DNA from: Massariosphaeria phaeospora
Taxonomy: Eukaryota > Ascomycota > Dothideomycetes > Pleosporales
Assembly: GCA_011032825.1 (NCBI GenBank)
Contig: JAADJZ010000017.1
Coordinates: 62,001 to 126,000, forward strand
Length of the DNA: 64,000 nt
Reading direction: 5' to 3'
Numbering within the stretch: position 1 is the stretch's first letter; each line of letters opens with the position of its first letter. Shown here piece by piece: positions 31,031-43,856 of this stretch. A program made the position numbers and the translations under genes. Below the pieces are notes generated by a model that saw only the letters and a program-made list of their open reading frames with translations, was not told where the DNA came from and did no database searches.

Positions 31031-33192
31031 CTGCTGAACAACGAAGGAGGTGATCAGCCCTGAACTCGACCAGTGTGTATACTGACCAGACGCGGAGCTT
31101 GGCCAGTGATGGTGTAGCTGAGTGTCGAGCGGTTCCACCAATTGATCATATTGTTTGTATCTTTCTTGTCTTTGCTGCACACCCAACCTTGCTGTGATAG
31201 TGACATAACATTCTTAGAACAGATTGAGCATGTATTCGAAGCTGACGATCTGTAGACTGAACTGTTGATCCGTGTTGCCGTAGTTGTAGCATTTCGCGCA
31301 TAATGACCTGACGAAGACATACATGGCGCTGCCACAACGGCGGCATCTACCCTAGACTCGGAAGAGAAGCAGTCCAACCGCGTGCGTCTTGACCTCTTAT
31401 CTCAGTCTGTACTGTATGTGACGCCCTGCATGCTCAGCAAGGAACACTGCACTCCGCCGTCTCAACGCTGTACTTGAACTCCTACATCTATCTACACAAT
31501 TTTAGAACTCCCCCCTCAACCTCTTCATACGATCCATCCGAACCGGTCGGTTCCTGTTTGCGAGTGACAGTGGCATGCATTTGTGATAGCCAGCCGCCTC
31601 GAGGCGCACACGTTGCGATGTCGGAGGTAGACAGACCAACTATAACGTATCGTATCTGAAGTGGGAGAAAAGAAGGAGAACAGCGGGGGTTTGGATTCCG
31701 CTGCCGCCTGGATTGATTGAAGCTGGAAGGAAGTCGGGACGTGGTTGTTGGCGGGCTGTGGCTAGGGAGTGGTGAATGAATACGAGGGAGATTGGATTAG
31801 GCGTTGGGACCTGGTGGGTATGGATGTCGTGTAAGTGCCGGAAGAGACTGGATCGAGGCGCGGGATTGGGTGGATGCGGTGCGGGAATAGGGATGGGGAT
31901 GGGGATGGGAGTGCGGGAGGGATGCATGCGTGTCGGGGAGGCGGGAATGAAGGGTGGAGCGAGGCAGTGAGATGGTTGGGTATGTATGGACGTATGTGGG
32001 TGATGTATGTGATGTATGTGGGCGTTCATGTAGGTGTAAAGAGGGAGATATGCGGTACTACCGGTGTGTTAATGATATGTTGGCGGGCATGACAAGTGTG
32101 CTTTGAGGGGTTGGACGCTGTGGAACGTGTGGGCGACTTTCCTTTCCGGTTGGAGTCTTGGTGCGGGCTGGGTCCTGTTCCAGAGGTCGTATGGAATAGA
32201 GAAGTACTGATTCGTACAAGGGTGGAGCGAGTACTGCAGAAAAAGAGACATGTTTGTAGGTTGTCAATTGTTTGACGGGGAAGCTATGGGATTTGGATAA
32301 GTAACTCGACACTCGTTCGCTCGCTCGCTCAGCCCTGTCGCATACTGAGCATACACAACCTACGACATGCGCATTGTTGTGTACGCAGCAGCAAGCCACA
32401 TGGCAGCGAGAAGAATAACACACACGCTCACAAATCGTCGACCTGCACCTAGAAACCTATTGAGCTTGATCAGTACTTCAGACTCGTAAAAAGATTAGCA
32501 AGTTAAGGAGCAGGGACATCAACAAGGCAGAATGTGTGCCCCTGCTCGCAGGATGAATTCCGGATAGATACTATCGTTCATGCATTGATAGCATAGAAGA
32601 CATGAAGACCTCGGCATCAGACTGCAGGATGCAGTCAAGGTGGTGACGTGTTTGAAGGGCGTCGATGTATCACAAGACGTGTACTGTGTATGGTGTGGGA
32701 AGGTGGTTAATGTTATCGCCCCAAGACGCATCCGCGTAATATTAAATGTCCAGTAAAGCGTTGACCTGATAAGTAAAGAGAAGTTGCCAAAGTCGAAGCC
32801 GTAGAAAAGCAAACGAGCGGATACCTACCTATTTTTAGAAGCAAAGCCGAAGCTACGTTTCATATCTCCTCATGGCCGGCACCAAACGAAGCCGCAGATC
32901 CCAGGCGCGCGGAGGGTTGGTTACCGGCCACGAGGGGGTCTCCGTAAGGCTAGACCAACCTCCTGCTGCATCTTCTCGAATCGGGCGCGCGACACCTCCA
33001 CCCTCTGATCTTGACTCCCCTGTGTTTCGTGCCACTGCGCGCTACACTGCGGCCATGACTTGCGCGCTGCGGAACGTCAACGTCGAGCCCATCTGCATCG
33101 CTTAATGTTGGACGACAGTCTTCGCCGCTTGATTAATCGGCGATCCGATCTTCGGGTTCCGAACCGCCCGTTGACGTCGTTGTTGCCAACAG
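31031..33192. other. 2.2-kb gap between eIF2A and F-box gene
   Basis: No gene was recognised. It contains a GGGGAT hexamer repeat (31891-31910), a GTATGTATG/GATGTATGTG-rich patch (about 31980-32030) and several low-complexity frames. A short frame from ATG 32872 reads MAGTKRSRRSQARGGLVTGH and could be a leading exon of the F-box gene through a GTAAGG donor at 32944 and an acceptor at 33192, but this is unproven. Confidence 0.45.
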
Positions 33193-34526
33193 ATGCCCAT
33201 GGAGATATTTCGCCAGACGAGCTCTCTGCCCGGTAGCGAGCGAAGGGGCTCGATGGCCGGTAGAGAAGTCGGTAAGAGCCGGAAGAGACCGAGCATTGGA
33301 AAGGCGGCAGAGAGCTTCCAGACCAAGTTGATCGCGTCCCTGCGATATGTGAGAAGGAAGGGATCCAGAGAGGACCTGGCACAGAACAGATCAAGGTCTG
33401 TTGTCTACCCGATGCAAAAGGCAGCGCGAATGCTGAACGGTGACACAGTCTGTTCCTCGCTGCGTTCTTTCGCTTGCCCAACGAACTGCATGTGCATATT
33501 CTCACAGATCTGTGCATTTCCGACTTGCTCGTCTTGCGCCGGACCTGTCGTGCTCTCAACGACTTGATCGCGACTTGCGGTCCATCACTTGTTCGGTACT
33601 GGAGCAAACATCGGATGGGATCGCTCCACACTCAACTGTACCCTCCACCGCCGCCAAACGGAGCGGATCTGCACTATCTCCTAGCAATGAGGAGACGCCA
33701 TATCGCCTCGATTCGGCTGACTCGTCAACTGGTAGACTTCGTCCTTGGTGATACGCTGCAACAGACTAGTCAACGTCAGAGGCGGGTGTGGACTTCTGTG
33801 TATGAGAAGATGATCCCGCTAGTATTCGGAGTGGGATATTTCCTGGAAGAGCATCGCCGGGCGGTTTTGGAGAGGGATCTTGGACGTATTCGGCCTCGGT
33901 CTCATATTGGATACGATATCTGCACGACGGCCGGGATTACGAACCAAGAACGAGCCATCTTCAATCGACTAGATCCGCCTCTGCGTCTGCAGTTCTATTT
34001 CATGTACTGCTTCGTCCTGCAGGTGTTGACTCGCAAGTTACGAACCCCAACGTACGCAGGCTCGATGGAGAAATTCCTGCGGGGTTGGTCAGAGCAGCGC
34101 GTGTGCTCGGAAGACATTGCGTTTGTGTTGGTCCTCGGAGGGATCGGCCAAATCGCGAAATTATTGGCCTGTCCGACTTACGGCGAGCGGCGAAGGCTTC
34201 TTCATACATTCATCACCCGTTTGTCGCCCCATGAAAGTGTTACTTGGAGAAAACACTGGCGGGACGTGGGTGTCATCTCACCCGCACTATTAGATGACAT
34301 GCCTTGCACGTCCATTGGTATCACCCAACTCGAACAAATTTGGGAGCCTCTAATAAAGGAGTTGGTGAAACCAGAGAGTAGGGAGTTTACTGAATGTCAG
34401 AAGGCGAAGTACATGGAGGTGAAAGCCTCAAGGAAATTCGTTAATGAGCTGATGGGCTATGATATTTTTAGAGGGCGACTAGCGGATGAAGAGGACTCGG
34501 AGGATGAAGAGCATCGAGTCCAGTAG
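33193..34526 (+). CDS. F-box domain protein
   Basis: F-box proteins recruit substrates to SCF (Skp1-cullin-F-box) ubiquitin ligases. The long exon 33449-34526 is solid. It opens with an F-box, FFRLPNELHVHILTDLCISDLLVLRRTCRALNDLI in function and order (LPNEL...I..LC..DLL.L..TC..L). It continues as a helical, unrecognised substrate region ending in the acidic tail DEEDSEDEE. The upstream exon 33193-33395 (starting MPMEIFRQTSS) joins in phase through GTCTGT...ACACAG and gives 426 residues in total, but the N-terminus is low-complexity and the true start is uncertain. No leucine-rich or WD repeats are visible, so the substrate is unknown. Confidence 0.75.
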
Positions 34527-36605
34527 GTCCAATGTCAGTATCAGTATGTTTGAATGTGTATAATCTGTACTTTCGTTATCTACCCACAACATTTCGATCG
34601 AATCTATTGTATATTCAAAGCCATTCTACAGATCGAATACAACTCCCCTCGGGTATGCTACTTCTAGCTGCAGACTGGGTTGCTCTGGCCTGCATGTCAA
34701 GCTACTTCAAAACGCAATTGAGAATTTAATCAGAAGCTGCGCATGATCAACGGATAAAAATGCGTAACGGCAAAACAGTGGCGGCAACTGGCCGGCTCCG
34801 TAGCGCTGTATACTATATTGCGGTCCCTGGTCTTAACACTTAGTGTGTTAAGGGTGTCCTGGTCGGCCTGGACCTTGACGCAGCAACCGTCGTTCGTGTT
34901 GGGTTCGGCTATGCTCTTGGACGTGCAGGAAGCCCAACCGTGGAGAAGACAATCCGGGCACAACTGACGGCTCTGCAGAAGCTCGTAACCCCGGATTTTC
35001 TGCATTTTCCCGCAATTCTGGTCAGGAGCAGGTGGTTGTGAGGATGAGACTCTGAGTGGCTACGCGAAATATGGACCCTGCAGCAGTTGCAGCCGAAACC
35101 TGTCCTCGTTGATGGTCGGGCAGGGTGGCCCACTTGGTGTACGGAGTGCGTCGATAGCGATGTGAAGACTCTGACGGCAAAAGCCTCACATGCAGCACTA
35201 GACCTACACAGTGCAAGTGCAATGGTCGATGGCCGTTCCCAGGCTGGACGTGATGAACCAACAGTTGGTACCTTTGTAGCACCGGCGAGTGCCGTCTGGG
35301 ACATGACAGTGCGGTAGGACGGCAGTGCGAATCTAGAGATGACAGGAAGACGACAGGAAAATCCAGGGAACCCAGTGGAAGCAATATGCGAGTGGAAGCA
35401 CTATATGGCTGCGGCTTCACGGCTCGGGCGCGACTGCCCAACTTGCCCGACTGACGGCGGCGCTGGACGTGTTCTGGAGAAGAGAGCAAGTGCATGACGT
35501 GATTTGGGAGGTCGTAGGGACGAGGTAGGCAGTCGCAACCTCGCAAGCCGTCTGGGCCGGAAGGCGGACTGGGTGCCGCGCACGTACTTGAAATAGGGTC
35601 GCGATGCATCGTCATTGGCGCCATCTGGGGTAACTGAGGATGCAAGCCGTCGCGCGGGTGCCCCGTTTGGGCGCAGCAGCAGCGCAGCCGGGGATCAGGG
35701 GTGGAGTGGTCGTGGGCGTGGAAGCTGGATGTGGATGGGCATGGGCATGGGCATGGCTGGGCGAGGCAGCAGCCAGGCCGTGGTGGTACGGCGGGCAGTG
35801 GTGGTACGGCGCAGGCAGTGGTGGTGGCACAGAGGACACGGCAGTCCCTCGCACTTGCCCGCCTTGTTATGCTGGAGATGCGCGCTCTGCTCTGCCCTGC
35901 GCTGCGCTGCCTGGACCAACAACGCGCTCACAGCATGATTGCAATTTGAAGTTTGAACACACGCAACTCGGCCGGGCGTGCGCGCAGGGGCCTGCATCGC
36001 TGTCATCGCGGTATCGCGGCACCACCACTGGCTGCACGCGACGGTTCACCGCCAGACGGCGCCCCGGCTAGCGCGAGAGTCGGCTCTTGCCCAGCGCGCG
36101 CCGGAATTGCCAGAGCGCAGACTGCAGAGGGCCGACTGCACAGTGCAGCAGTGCCAGACTCCACCCTCGCTCCATATTGGCGGCCAAGGCCCGCCGTTTC
36201 CTGCCAGTGCCTACCGTCGCCCTCGAGCTGTCTGCTTTGTGTCTACCGAGTATATAGCTGGGCTTTGTGCGCGCCGCCCGAACGCCCTGCCGCCGCCGCT
36301 TCCGTCCTTTGACCACCTCGTCTGCGACAGTGCCACACCTCCCTCCTCCACCACTCCGCACGCGACCCACCGCGCCCCCCGACTTCTGAGACCTGTGGAG
36401 CGGTGCCTGGCGACCACTCTCCTCCCCTCACCACTCACAGCACCCATTGCTGCACACCAGAGCGTCGCTGGCGCGCCCAGGCCCCCGAACACCACACCCC
36501 TCGGAGCCCACAGGGGTCGTCTTCAGTCAGCTGAGCCACCATCTCCCGCCCACCACCCCGTCTGCTGGAAACACCATGAGCTCGTAGAGACCGACCGAGG
36601 AGGAT
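34527..36605. other. 2.1-kb region upstream of the folliculin gene
   Basis: No convincing gene was found. GC-rich low-complexity patches include GGGCAT repeats at about 35735-35757. A long leader or promoter for the downstream gene is plausible. A minus-strand stretch near 35204-35330 translates to a Cys-rich peptide end (see findings). Confidence 0.45.
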
Positions 36606-38034
36606 ATGGATTTCACGGTACGTTCCCGCGCGCTTGGGCCGTCAAGCTTTGCGGCGCCGTCGGCACCCTGTTCTCAGATGATGCGTCGCCTGCCCGTCTG
36701 ACCTCGCGGCAGTCCAAGGCTAACCTGGGCATGATCAGATCTCGCTGGCCCACTTCTGCGAAGTCCACGGCCCAACCTCCATCATCTGCACCCAAGCCTC
36801 GACCTTGCCATGTAGCAGCTGCAACCCCTGCGTTACGCCGCCGTCCGATGACGTTCCCCCTTCTGCCTACTCGTATAATGGACTGTATGATCAGCCTACG
36901 CTGAAGCTATGCGGCCGACTGCCTCAGCTCACCTCCCCTTTCGAGAGCCCCCCCACCAGCCCGCGGTCGCCAACGCATAATCCATACTTCCCGAGCTTCG
37001 GCTCCGATAGCAGTTTCGGCAGCAGGAGACCCAGTAGCAACTTTGATCCGGAACCTGACATCTGTGAAAACTGCCAGATCATCGTACCCAAGCAATACAG
37101 CGACAGGCTGCCGAGTGGTGCTCCGGGCAGCCCTTCCAAGGATGGCCGTGGAAGGAACGGCAGTCCGGTACTTCGATCTACCCAGAACTTCCCGGTGCGC
37201 AGTTCCATGTGTAGCGAGGACCTCACCAGCTCATCCGACTCATCTGATGCATCCGACACGGAACAATCCAAGTCCTTCGACAGTACTGGCTCCAAAAGAT
37301 ATCCGGGCTCTATTCCACGGTCTCCCATCTTCGCGTCCAGGGGAATGCATACACACACGTTGGCCTATATAACTACCAGCCAGCCGCAATCTCCCGCAAC
37401 GTATTCTCGATTACGCCGTACCTGTATCCGGGCCCTCTCCACCGAAAGTCTCCCTGCGGGCAAATCATCAGGGCCTATGATGTTTGGAGATTCTGTCGCC
37501 GGTTATACCATTGCCTACGTATTTCGCTTGCAAGATCCGCGGTCCCGCGGGGCTAAGCGAACATACGCGCTGATCGCTATGGCCGGCCGAGATTGTCGTC
37601 GGGCCACCAGAGCCATGGTCAAGGTAACGGGCGTCTTCGAAGGCATTGCGAACCTGATTGTGGCGCGTGCCGAGAGTGTCCTCGCACGCGAAAGTGCGGC
37701 TTCGCAGTACCTCTCCATGTCTCGTCCTGCTACCGCCATCCCACGGACACCCCCTTTTAAGACCTCTACTTCTTCCATGCCCGTATCCATGTCACCCCAG
37801 AAGGAGCGACACTTCTCTTCTGTTGCTAGCTCTCCTGCCACTCGCAACATTACCCCGGTTTCGTCGTTCCTCTCCGCTAAGAAGGTGGATCCAGACGGCT
37901 TCCCTCGCGTGAGTCGCGATGTGATGAAAGCGAAGAACTTGACTGAGATCGTCGGACAAGAGGGGTTCTTCGTGGATCTGCATGCCTCCTTCAGCGGTTT
38001 ACTCCATAATCTGATCAAGGAATTCGGATCTTGA
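36606..38034 (+). CDS. LST7: Folliculin homologue (Lst7-type longin-domain protein)
   Basis: In yeast Lst7 with Lst4 is the folliculin-FNIP GAP complex acting on Rag GTPases at the vacuole in amino-acid signalling to TORC1. Exon 1 is only 12 bases (36606-36617, MDFT), then a GTACGT intron, then 36739-38034, for 435 residues. The N-terminus ISLAHFCEVHGPTSIICTQ matches the folliculin start. CSSCNPC (29-35) and CENC (113-116) are conserved Cys pairs. After a Ser-rich linker come YSRLRRTCIRALSTE, GPMMFGDSVAGYTIAYVF and RTYALIAM, the longin-domain strands. The C-terminal DENN part of animal folliculin is absent, as in yeast Lst7. The tiny first exon makes the start dependent on the splice prediction. 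Confidence 0.85.
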
Positions 38035-40272
38035 GCACCGCTCCTATACGCTTAACCGTTCGCAATACGTTTCTTTGACGGCATCTTAGTATCGTCTCGG
38101 AGCCTCTTCATTTCCCCATTGTCTTATCTTGCCCGCTCTCCAAGTCTTCCATCCTGCGTTTCAGCGGTATCAGTCTCGGCAGTTTACAGCGCGCGACTCG
38201 TTCCGCACCGGTGTTGTAGGTTTCTTTTCCAACATTTTTGTAACCCGTACACACGTCTCATCTTCCTCGGTTCATTAAACGGCCAGCGATTCTTTCAGTA
38301 CTTCTCCATCGTTCTGCTCCTTCACAGCAGTCCAAACCCTTACACCAATCGAGATACCCTTCAATTTTCTTTTCACCTTATACTTTGGTTGCTCGGGCTA
38401 TGGGTATCGGTACGGCATGGTTCAACATTGACCGGTTATAGGGTATAGGTTATTAGAAGGACGGGCGGCGGCATCGGGTCTCGTTTCTTAGAAGGACAGC
38501 GATTTCGTGTGATACGGGCTGGGCTGGTGTGGACAAGCAACGGTTATCGATGTAGATGGTGTGACGGCTCGAAAACGAAGTGAGGGATGGCGGGTGTCGG
38601 AGCTTCGTCAGCTGCAGATGAGCAATACGTACAAAGCTCTTTCCAACGACTTCCTCGTGAGATGTCTTGTTCCATGTGATTGCGGTGGTGAAGTTTGGGG
38701 GTTTTATCGCTGCGTTCAAGAAATATTCGGCGCTTGTCCTAGCCATCGAGGTGCTCGCGGAAACAAACAACACTCTCAGAGAAAGGAGTCGCGAGCATTG
38801 GTAGGTAAAGCTGAAGGGAGCAATTACAGATGACAGATGGATCTGTAGGTAAAAGCTGATGCTTTTCGTGTATGGAAGTGGGAAAATTTTCGCTGCGCAC
38901 AAGGCAGCCCGAAGGGTGGGCGTGGAGGGTGCGGTGGCTGCTTTGGGGTTAGTGTGGTATCAGGGCTGGTGCCTGGGGCGCAAGGGGGCGGGTCGGGTGC
39001 TGGTTCGGTTCGCGGGCGGGGGAAGGTTTGTGCTTGCTGGATATGTTTGGTGGTTTGTTTGTTTGATAATGGAGTTTGATTTGAAGTGGAGCTTGAGGGT
39101 ACGAGGGTGGGTGCGTACCTGGACTGTGTAGTTTGTAGCACAGAGCAATGAGAACGTCTGTAGGTAGGTAGGTACAAAGGGTACGAGATTTGACGTATAG
39201 GAAAAGGCATTAGATAATTTGACTGGGCGGACATGCAGACTGGCAATATCAAACACGTTCAGGTCTGTGGTCCGACAAGCCCTCTACACGGTAGTACCCT
39301 GAACAACTTCACATGCTCTCCACACTTTCCCCATGCCAACATGTTCGATCCGAGCCTTGTATCGGATCGGTTGCTTCCTCACCCCACAGTTGCCAAACAT
39401 CCATGTCTATTGCAGGCCTGGCACAACACTGGTCGTGCGTAATAGGTAGAGAGGTTTGACGTCACTGCTTGTTAATTGACTACTAACATTGCATGTCAAA
39501 GTGTCTGTTAAACAAGGGCACGGAGTGCATGCAGCCTAATGTGGAGAGGAGGTGTGATTGTGGGACAAACAAGGTGCACAGAGATACAGGCTACTGCAGA
39601 ATGTCTACCTATTAAATAGCAAGTTCTTCCAAGAAGGCAGGCCAGCTACATAACAGCAACATGCATCGCGCAAACGAATTCCCTCGTAGCCCCTCCAGCG
39701 CAGCCCCAATATTTCCCGCTTCAGGACGCAGCTCCCCAGATCCAAAATCTTTCTGCGAAACTTTAGCAAGACGAGACGATGCACGAGCGGTGGACACGAA
39801 TACGGCCGTACATACAGTAGCGAGGATGAACGGGTGTATGTAACACACGATAATATTCATCTATGTTTGGTACATGCCAAATCATAATCGAACCCGAAAA
39901 GAGTCCTACTCATAAATTGATTTGATTGACGAGTTGGTTGGAGTGTTTAGCAAAGCTCGAAATGAGCCAAGCACTTGATTCTTGTGCGTGTTTACTGCAC
40001 TCCACGTCATTCTCTTGCTTTTTTCTAGCGGCTTAGGTCTGCAAGTGAATAATAGGGATATTCAGCCGCGTGTCCCACAGTTCACGGGTACTACCATACG
40101 ATACAGAGGTTTAGATATGCCTACAGTCGCCGACCTTGATTCCTTTAGAGACATTAGACTGAGTGTGATCGGGATATTCTTGGCGCATAAGCAAATACTG
40201 TCTATTGGATCTGTCATGCGCGGATGTCCGAGTCGGTGGCTTGCAGGGTGTCGTATGTAGCTTTTGATTGCC
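38035..40272. other. 2.2-kb convergent gap between folliculin and RINT1 genes
   Basis: The gap is unusually long for a 3'-to-3' spacing. Apart from one weak small-gene candidate at 38453-38746, I recognise no coding frame, RNA gene or transposon. Confidence 0.45.
38453..38746 (-). CDS. Candidate small unrecognised protein (97 aa)
   Basis: The ATG at 38746 opens MARTSAEYFLNAAIKPPNF followed by TTAITWNKTSHEEVVGKSF, which looks protein-like. The rest is less so and may be intronic, because a GTACGT donor follows GKSF at about 38632. I do not recognise a family. It could be chance. Confidence 0.25.
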   Translation of the reverse strand: MARTSAEYFLNAAIKPPNFTTAITWNKTSHEEVVGKSFVRIAHLQLTKLRHPPSLTSFSSRHTIYIDNRCLSTPAQPVSHEIAVLLRNETRCRRPSF

Positions 40273-43122
40273 CTACCCTGCAACTTCAACCCTCTTCCTG
40301 AGGAGCTCCCTCGCCTCGCCCTCGGCCAACAGCTCCACGCCAATTTCCTCAAGTACTTCCCTGGCGCTCTGGTTATGAGCAAATATCCGCTTCTCGACCT
40401 CCCACAGACCAAGCTCTTCGTCGCGGTCCACATGCTGTGTAACTCGGGGAGCTTGAGCGGGAGCCACCTCATCGCCCTCCCCACCCCGGGCTTCCCAATC
40501 TTCGCCACTCTCATCTTCTCCAGAAGCAGCGGTGGCTTGATTGGTAGTCCGGGACTTGCCGCCCCGAACTGGCAGCCCGACCAACCGAGCCCCCTCGAGA
40601 CACTTCCTTAAACCCGCTTCACCGACACCTGGCCCAACCGCCTTGTCTACCACTCGACAGATGGCGTTAATATCTGCCTTCAACTGGGCCGCACCGGCAG
40701 TCGAGAACCGATTACGGCTGAGAACGTTGTCCCAGAGGGTGCTAGATATCGTGGCGAGTGCCGATCTAGCAATGCGGCGCAGTGGGGCCGCCGCCAAAGC
40801 GCGGGATAAGAAGCCCAAGGTACTGGTCAAATGCGTAAGAAGTGGGTCGAGCTCTGCAGTAGGCGAGATATTGGCGCTCGAGGAGACTGACGAGCCGCTG
40901 AGAGTGGCCCACGGATTTCTGCAAAAAGTAAACATTCGGCACAACGTTGGCATTTCCAGATTGGGAAACGTACATTTGTCGGTAGGGACGCAGCGCCTCC
41001 CGCACATTGCTGATCAAAGTATCGGTGATGATCTTCTCGCTGCGGATGCGCAGTTGCGTGTACCATCCTGCGGTTTCATCGAAAAGGGCACTCCCGTCGC
41101 CATCTCCGCCGACAGTTTTTGACGTCCGCTCAGCGACGTCGGCAACGGTCATGGTGCCGATGTTACTAGCCGCACGAGCACGGTCTTGGAGCTCTTCCCA
41201 GATATCAAGAAAGAACTATCAGATCTGTCAGTATTGGACATTGATATCCCGAAAATTCAAGGATCCACATACCACATCGTCGCTCCAATCCCGCATCGCT
41301 TTCTCGACATAGTCTGCGCTACCGTAAGTCTTGCAGAGACGCTCTAGTCCTTCAATACCAAGCAGCTTCTCCTGTTCCTCTTTGGTAACCCCTCCAACTG
41401 CTCGCCCAAAGGACGTAGTCATAGTCAGGTAGGCCTCTAGATTGCTCTGGAGCCGCTCGTGGAGTTTATCGAATATGGCGATTTGTATGTCGATCAAGAA
41501 GCGAAGCTTTTGCGAGAACGATGTCAGGGGTCTGTAACGATCTGTCGTGCTGATCAGAGACGAGCTATAGAACTTTCAATCACTAGGCCTACCTGTGATC
41601 GTTTCGAGCAAATCGTTGACGCGGATCGCTCCCTTGGTGGGCTTGGTGGCTTTCGGATCAACAGACTCGTAGTCTAGATCACCGAAATCGGCCGCGTCGA
41701 CGATGCTTTGGTATCGCGCCAGTGCAACTGGTCCAGGTCAGCATGCAAGGCAAAGGGTAGATTGGATGTAAAGTGAGGGGACATACAGTCTTTCTCCACC
41801 TGCAGCCACCGCTCAAACCAGTCACCCTGCACAAGGAATTCCCACGACAAGCCCTTCCACCCCTCCAAGCCATGGCCGCCATCGTAGTGCCATTCCTCTC
41901 TAATGGTGCTGTCAAAACTCATAACCTCGTGCATGAGGTGGCTTAGAAGCTGGGGTTGGGATGCCACTCTCAGGAGCAGCGAGCCAATCTTTGCCCGCAG
42001 CATAGGGAGGAGGGCGGTAATGAAGGCAGCCGTTGCGTCAATATAGACAGGGTTGAGGGCCAGATCGGTACCACGGAAGTGTCTGAACAGGACGGGTTGC
42101 ACAAAGTCGGCTACGAATCCACTGTAGTCGTTCAAAAGCGTGGTAATGTGCGAGAGAAAGTACTCGGGCCGGTCAATGCGGTTGGTGGGCTTGTCACCCT
42201 CAAAGTGATATCGGAAGCGCATCTCCAACGGCTTCGCCAGCACCTCGAACGGGAAGAGCACTGCGGGGAGCTTGATCTTGGTTCCCGGCCCGTTGGTATA
42301 GCCCATGCCCTCTAGCTCGGGCATCTGTAGATCTAGCAGCCGCACGATGGCCGTCTCCCACTCTTCCTGGAGGTGGCTTGGAACGGAAGCAGCGGGCGTC
42401 GGCCAGTGCATTTTCTTCAGCACCTGCTCGAGGTGGGACGAGAAGGCGGCCAGGATCTGGCTCCGCAGCGCGTGCGTGATCTCGTCGACATGGTGTAGCA
42501 GCTGGGGAGCAGCGCCCTCGGCGTCGTCCTGCAGCACAGTCATCCGAGAGTGGAGGGCGCGCAGCTGTTTGTAGGGCCCGAGGGCGGCCTCATTGGATGT
42601 CTGCAGCTGCGATTGCGCATCCTTGCTGCGAGAACAATCAGCCCAGGTCCGCCGCGATGTCTCGCTTGTCCTACCTCAGCACGTCGACGTCGGCCAGCAG
42701 CTCGACGTAGGCGGTGGCCACGTCCAGGCGGTGCAGCGTGTCGAGCACTGCTTCGAAGCGGGGGACGGCGTCGTCGCTGGTCTCGGAGGCCGTGACGACC
42801 AGCATGCGGCGGTCGATGTCGGCCTGGGCGGTCCTGAAGGCGCGGCCCTGCTGCTGCAACGAAGCGCGGTGGTCGTGGGCCGTCTGCTTGGCCTCCTGGA
42901 GATGGCGCTGTGCATCGTGGAGCTGTCGCAGGGACGGTCAGCAGTGCAGCGGGCGGGGCGGGGCGGCGGGCGGGCAGTGTGCCTCACCTGCTGTTTGAGC
43001 AGGGCGTGCTGGGTGTGGACGTTGGCGAGCAGGGCGGCCAGCGAGTCGAGGTCGCCGGCGGTCTGCAGCTTGTCGTCGAGGTAGTCGGCGACGCGGATCT
43101 GGCTCTCGTCGGCCGGGTCCAT
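40273..43122 (-). CDS. RINT1/Tip20-family vesicle-tethering protein
   Basis: RINT-1/Tip20 proteins are subunits of the Dsl1/NRZ complex tethering Golgi-derived COPI vesicles to the ER. Seven exons (43122-42988, 42922-42675, 42625-41787, 41727-41593, 41541-41273, 41215-40974 and 40918-40273) all join in phase to 837 residues. An N-terminal coiled-coil region (residues 1-130) precedes the RINT1/TIP20 domain, seen in FPFEVLAKPLEMRFRYHFEG, RPEYFLSHITTLLNDY, DIQIAIFDKLHERL and the C-terminal LWDNVLSRNRFSTAGAAQLKADI. The intron starting at 41786 (GTATGT) has no in-frame stop; it is called because skipping it restores the downstream frame. It is divergent from NOP9. Confidence 0.9.
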
Positions 43123-43856
43123 GGTGGAGGTGGTGGTGGTGGTGGGCGAGAGCTTCCGTGGGCGGGTGGCGGGTTGGCGGGTTGGCGGTGTCGAACGGGG
43201 CCGGGGCCGGGGCCGGGGGCATCCATCGGGGCATCCATCGGCCGGCGGTTGGGCTCTGCGACGCTGCGAGTCGCGACGCTGCATGCAGGCCGTGCAGGCC
43301 GTGGCGTCGTCGCTCGAGGCGCGACCCGCGATCGATCTGGAGCCCATCTCTCGGCTGCAGCCAGCGCCGTTGTCGTCAAGCGAGCTGACTGCGGTGCCGT
43401 GGGCGGTCGTGGCTAGCCGGTTTGATCGTGAAGCCGCCCCGGGCCTGCGCAGCAACGAGCAGATGCGCGCTCCTCAGGCCATGCGCCCAATCTGATGCTC
43501 AGGCCGTCCGCCCACCGCCCACCGCCCAATGCCCCCCGCGGCGGCCGGCTGTGTTCCACACAGCTGCGGCGCTGGCTGGCCTCTGGCCTCTGGCTGCTGC
43601 CCGCTGGACTGCCGCGCATCATCGCCGCCCAGCAGAAAGAATCCCCCGCCCGTGGCATCCTGAGTCCTGACGCCGCCCCGCCGTATTTAAGCCGCTGCTG
43701 CCCCTGCCGCTGCCCGGCCTCTGTGATCTCTTGAGTCTAAGTCTTGACCCATCGAGATTGCCGAGTTTCCGGCTGCTCTTGTGACTTTTTTTCCCAATTT
43801 TCCGCCGCTGTGGTTGCACCTCCGCCTCCGCCCTCCCCTCCGCCCACACCGTCGCC
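43123..43856. promoter_or_regulatory. Divergent upstream region, RINT1 / NOP9
   Basis: This 734-bp GC-rich gap between divergent starts must carry both promoters. A GCATCCATCGG direct repeat lies near 43220-43243. No TATA box was recognised near either start. Confidence 0.6.

Noticed and set aside
35022..35645. 207-codon minus-strand frame
   Set aside because: Low-complexity Pro/Arg/His content, no family pattern and no splice or start support.
42676..43455. 259-codon minus-strand frame spanning RINT1 exon 1
   Set aside because: Only the MDPADESQIR part (exon 1) is real; the rest reads through intron 1 and the promoter.
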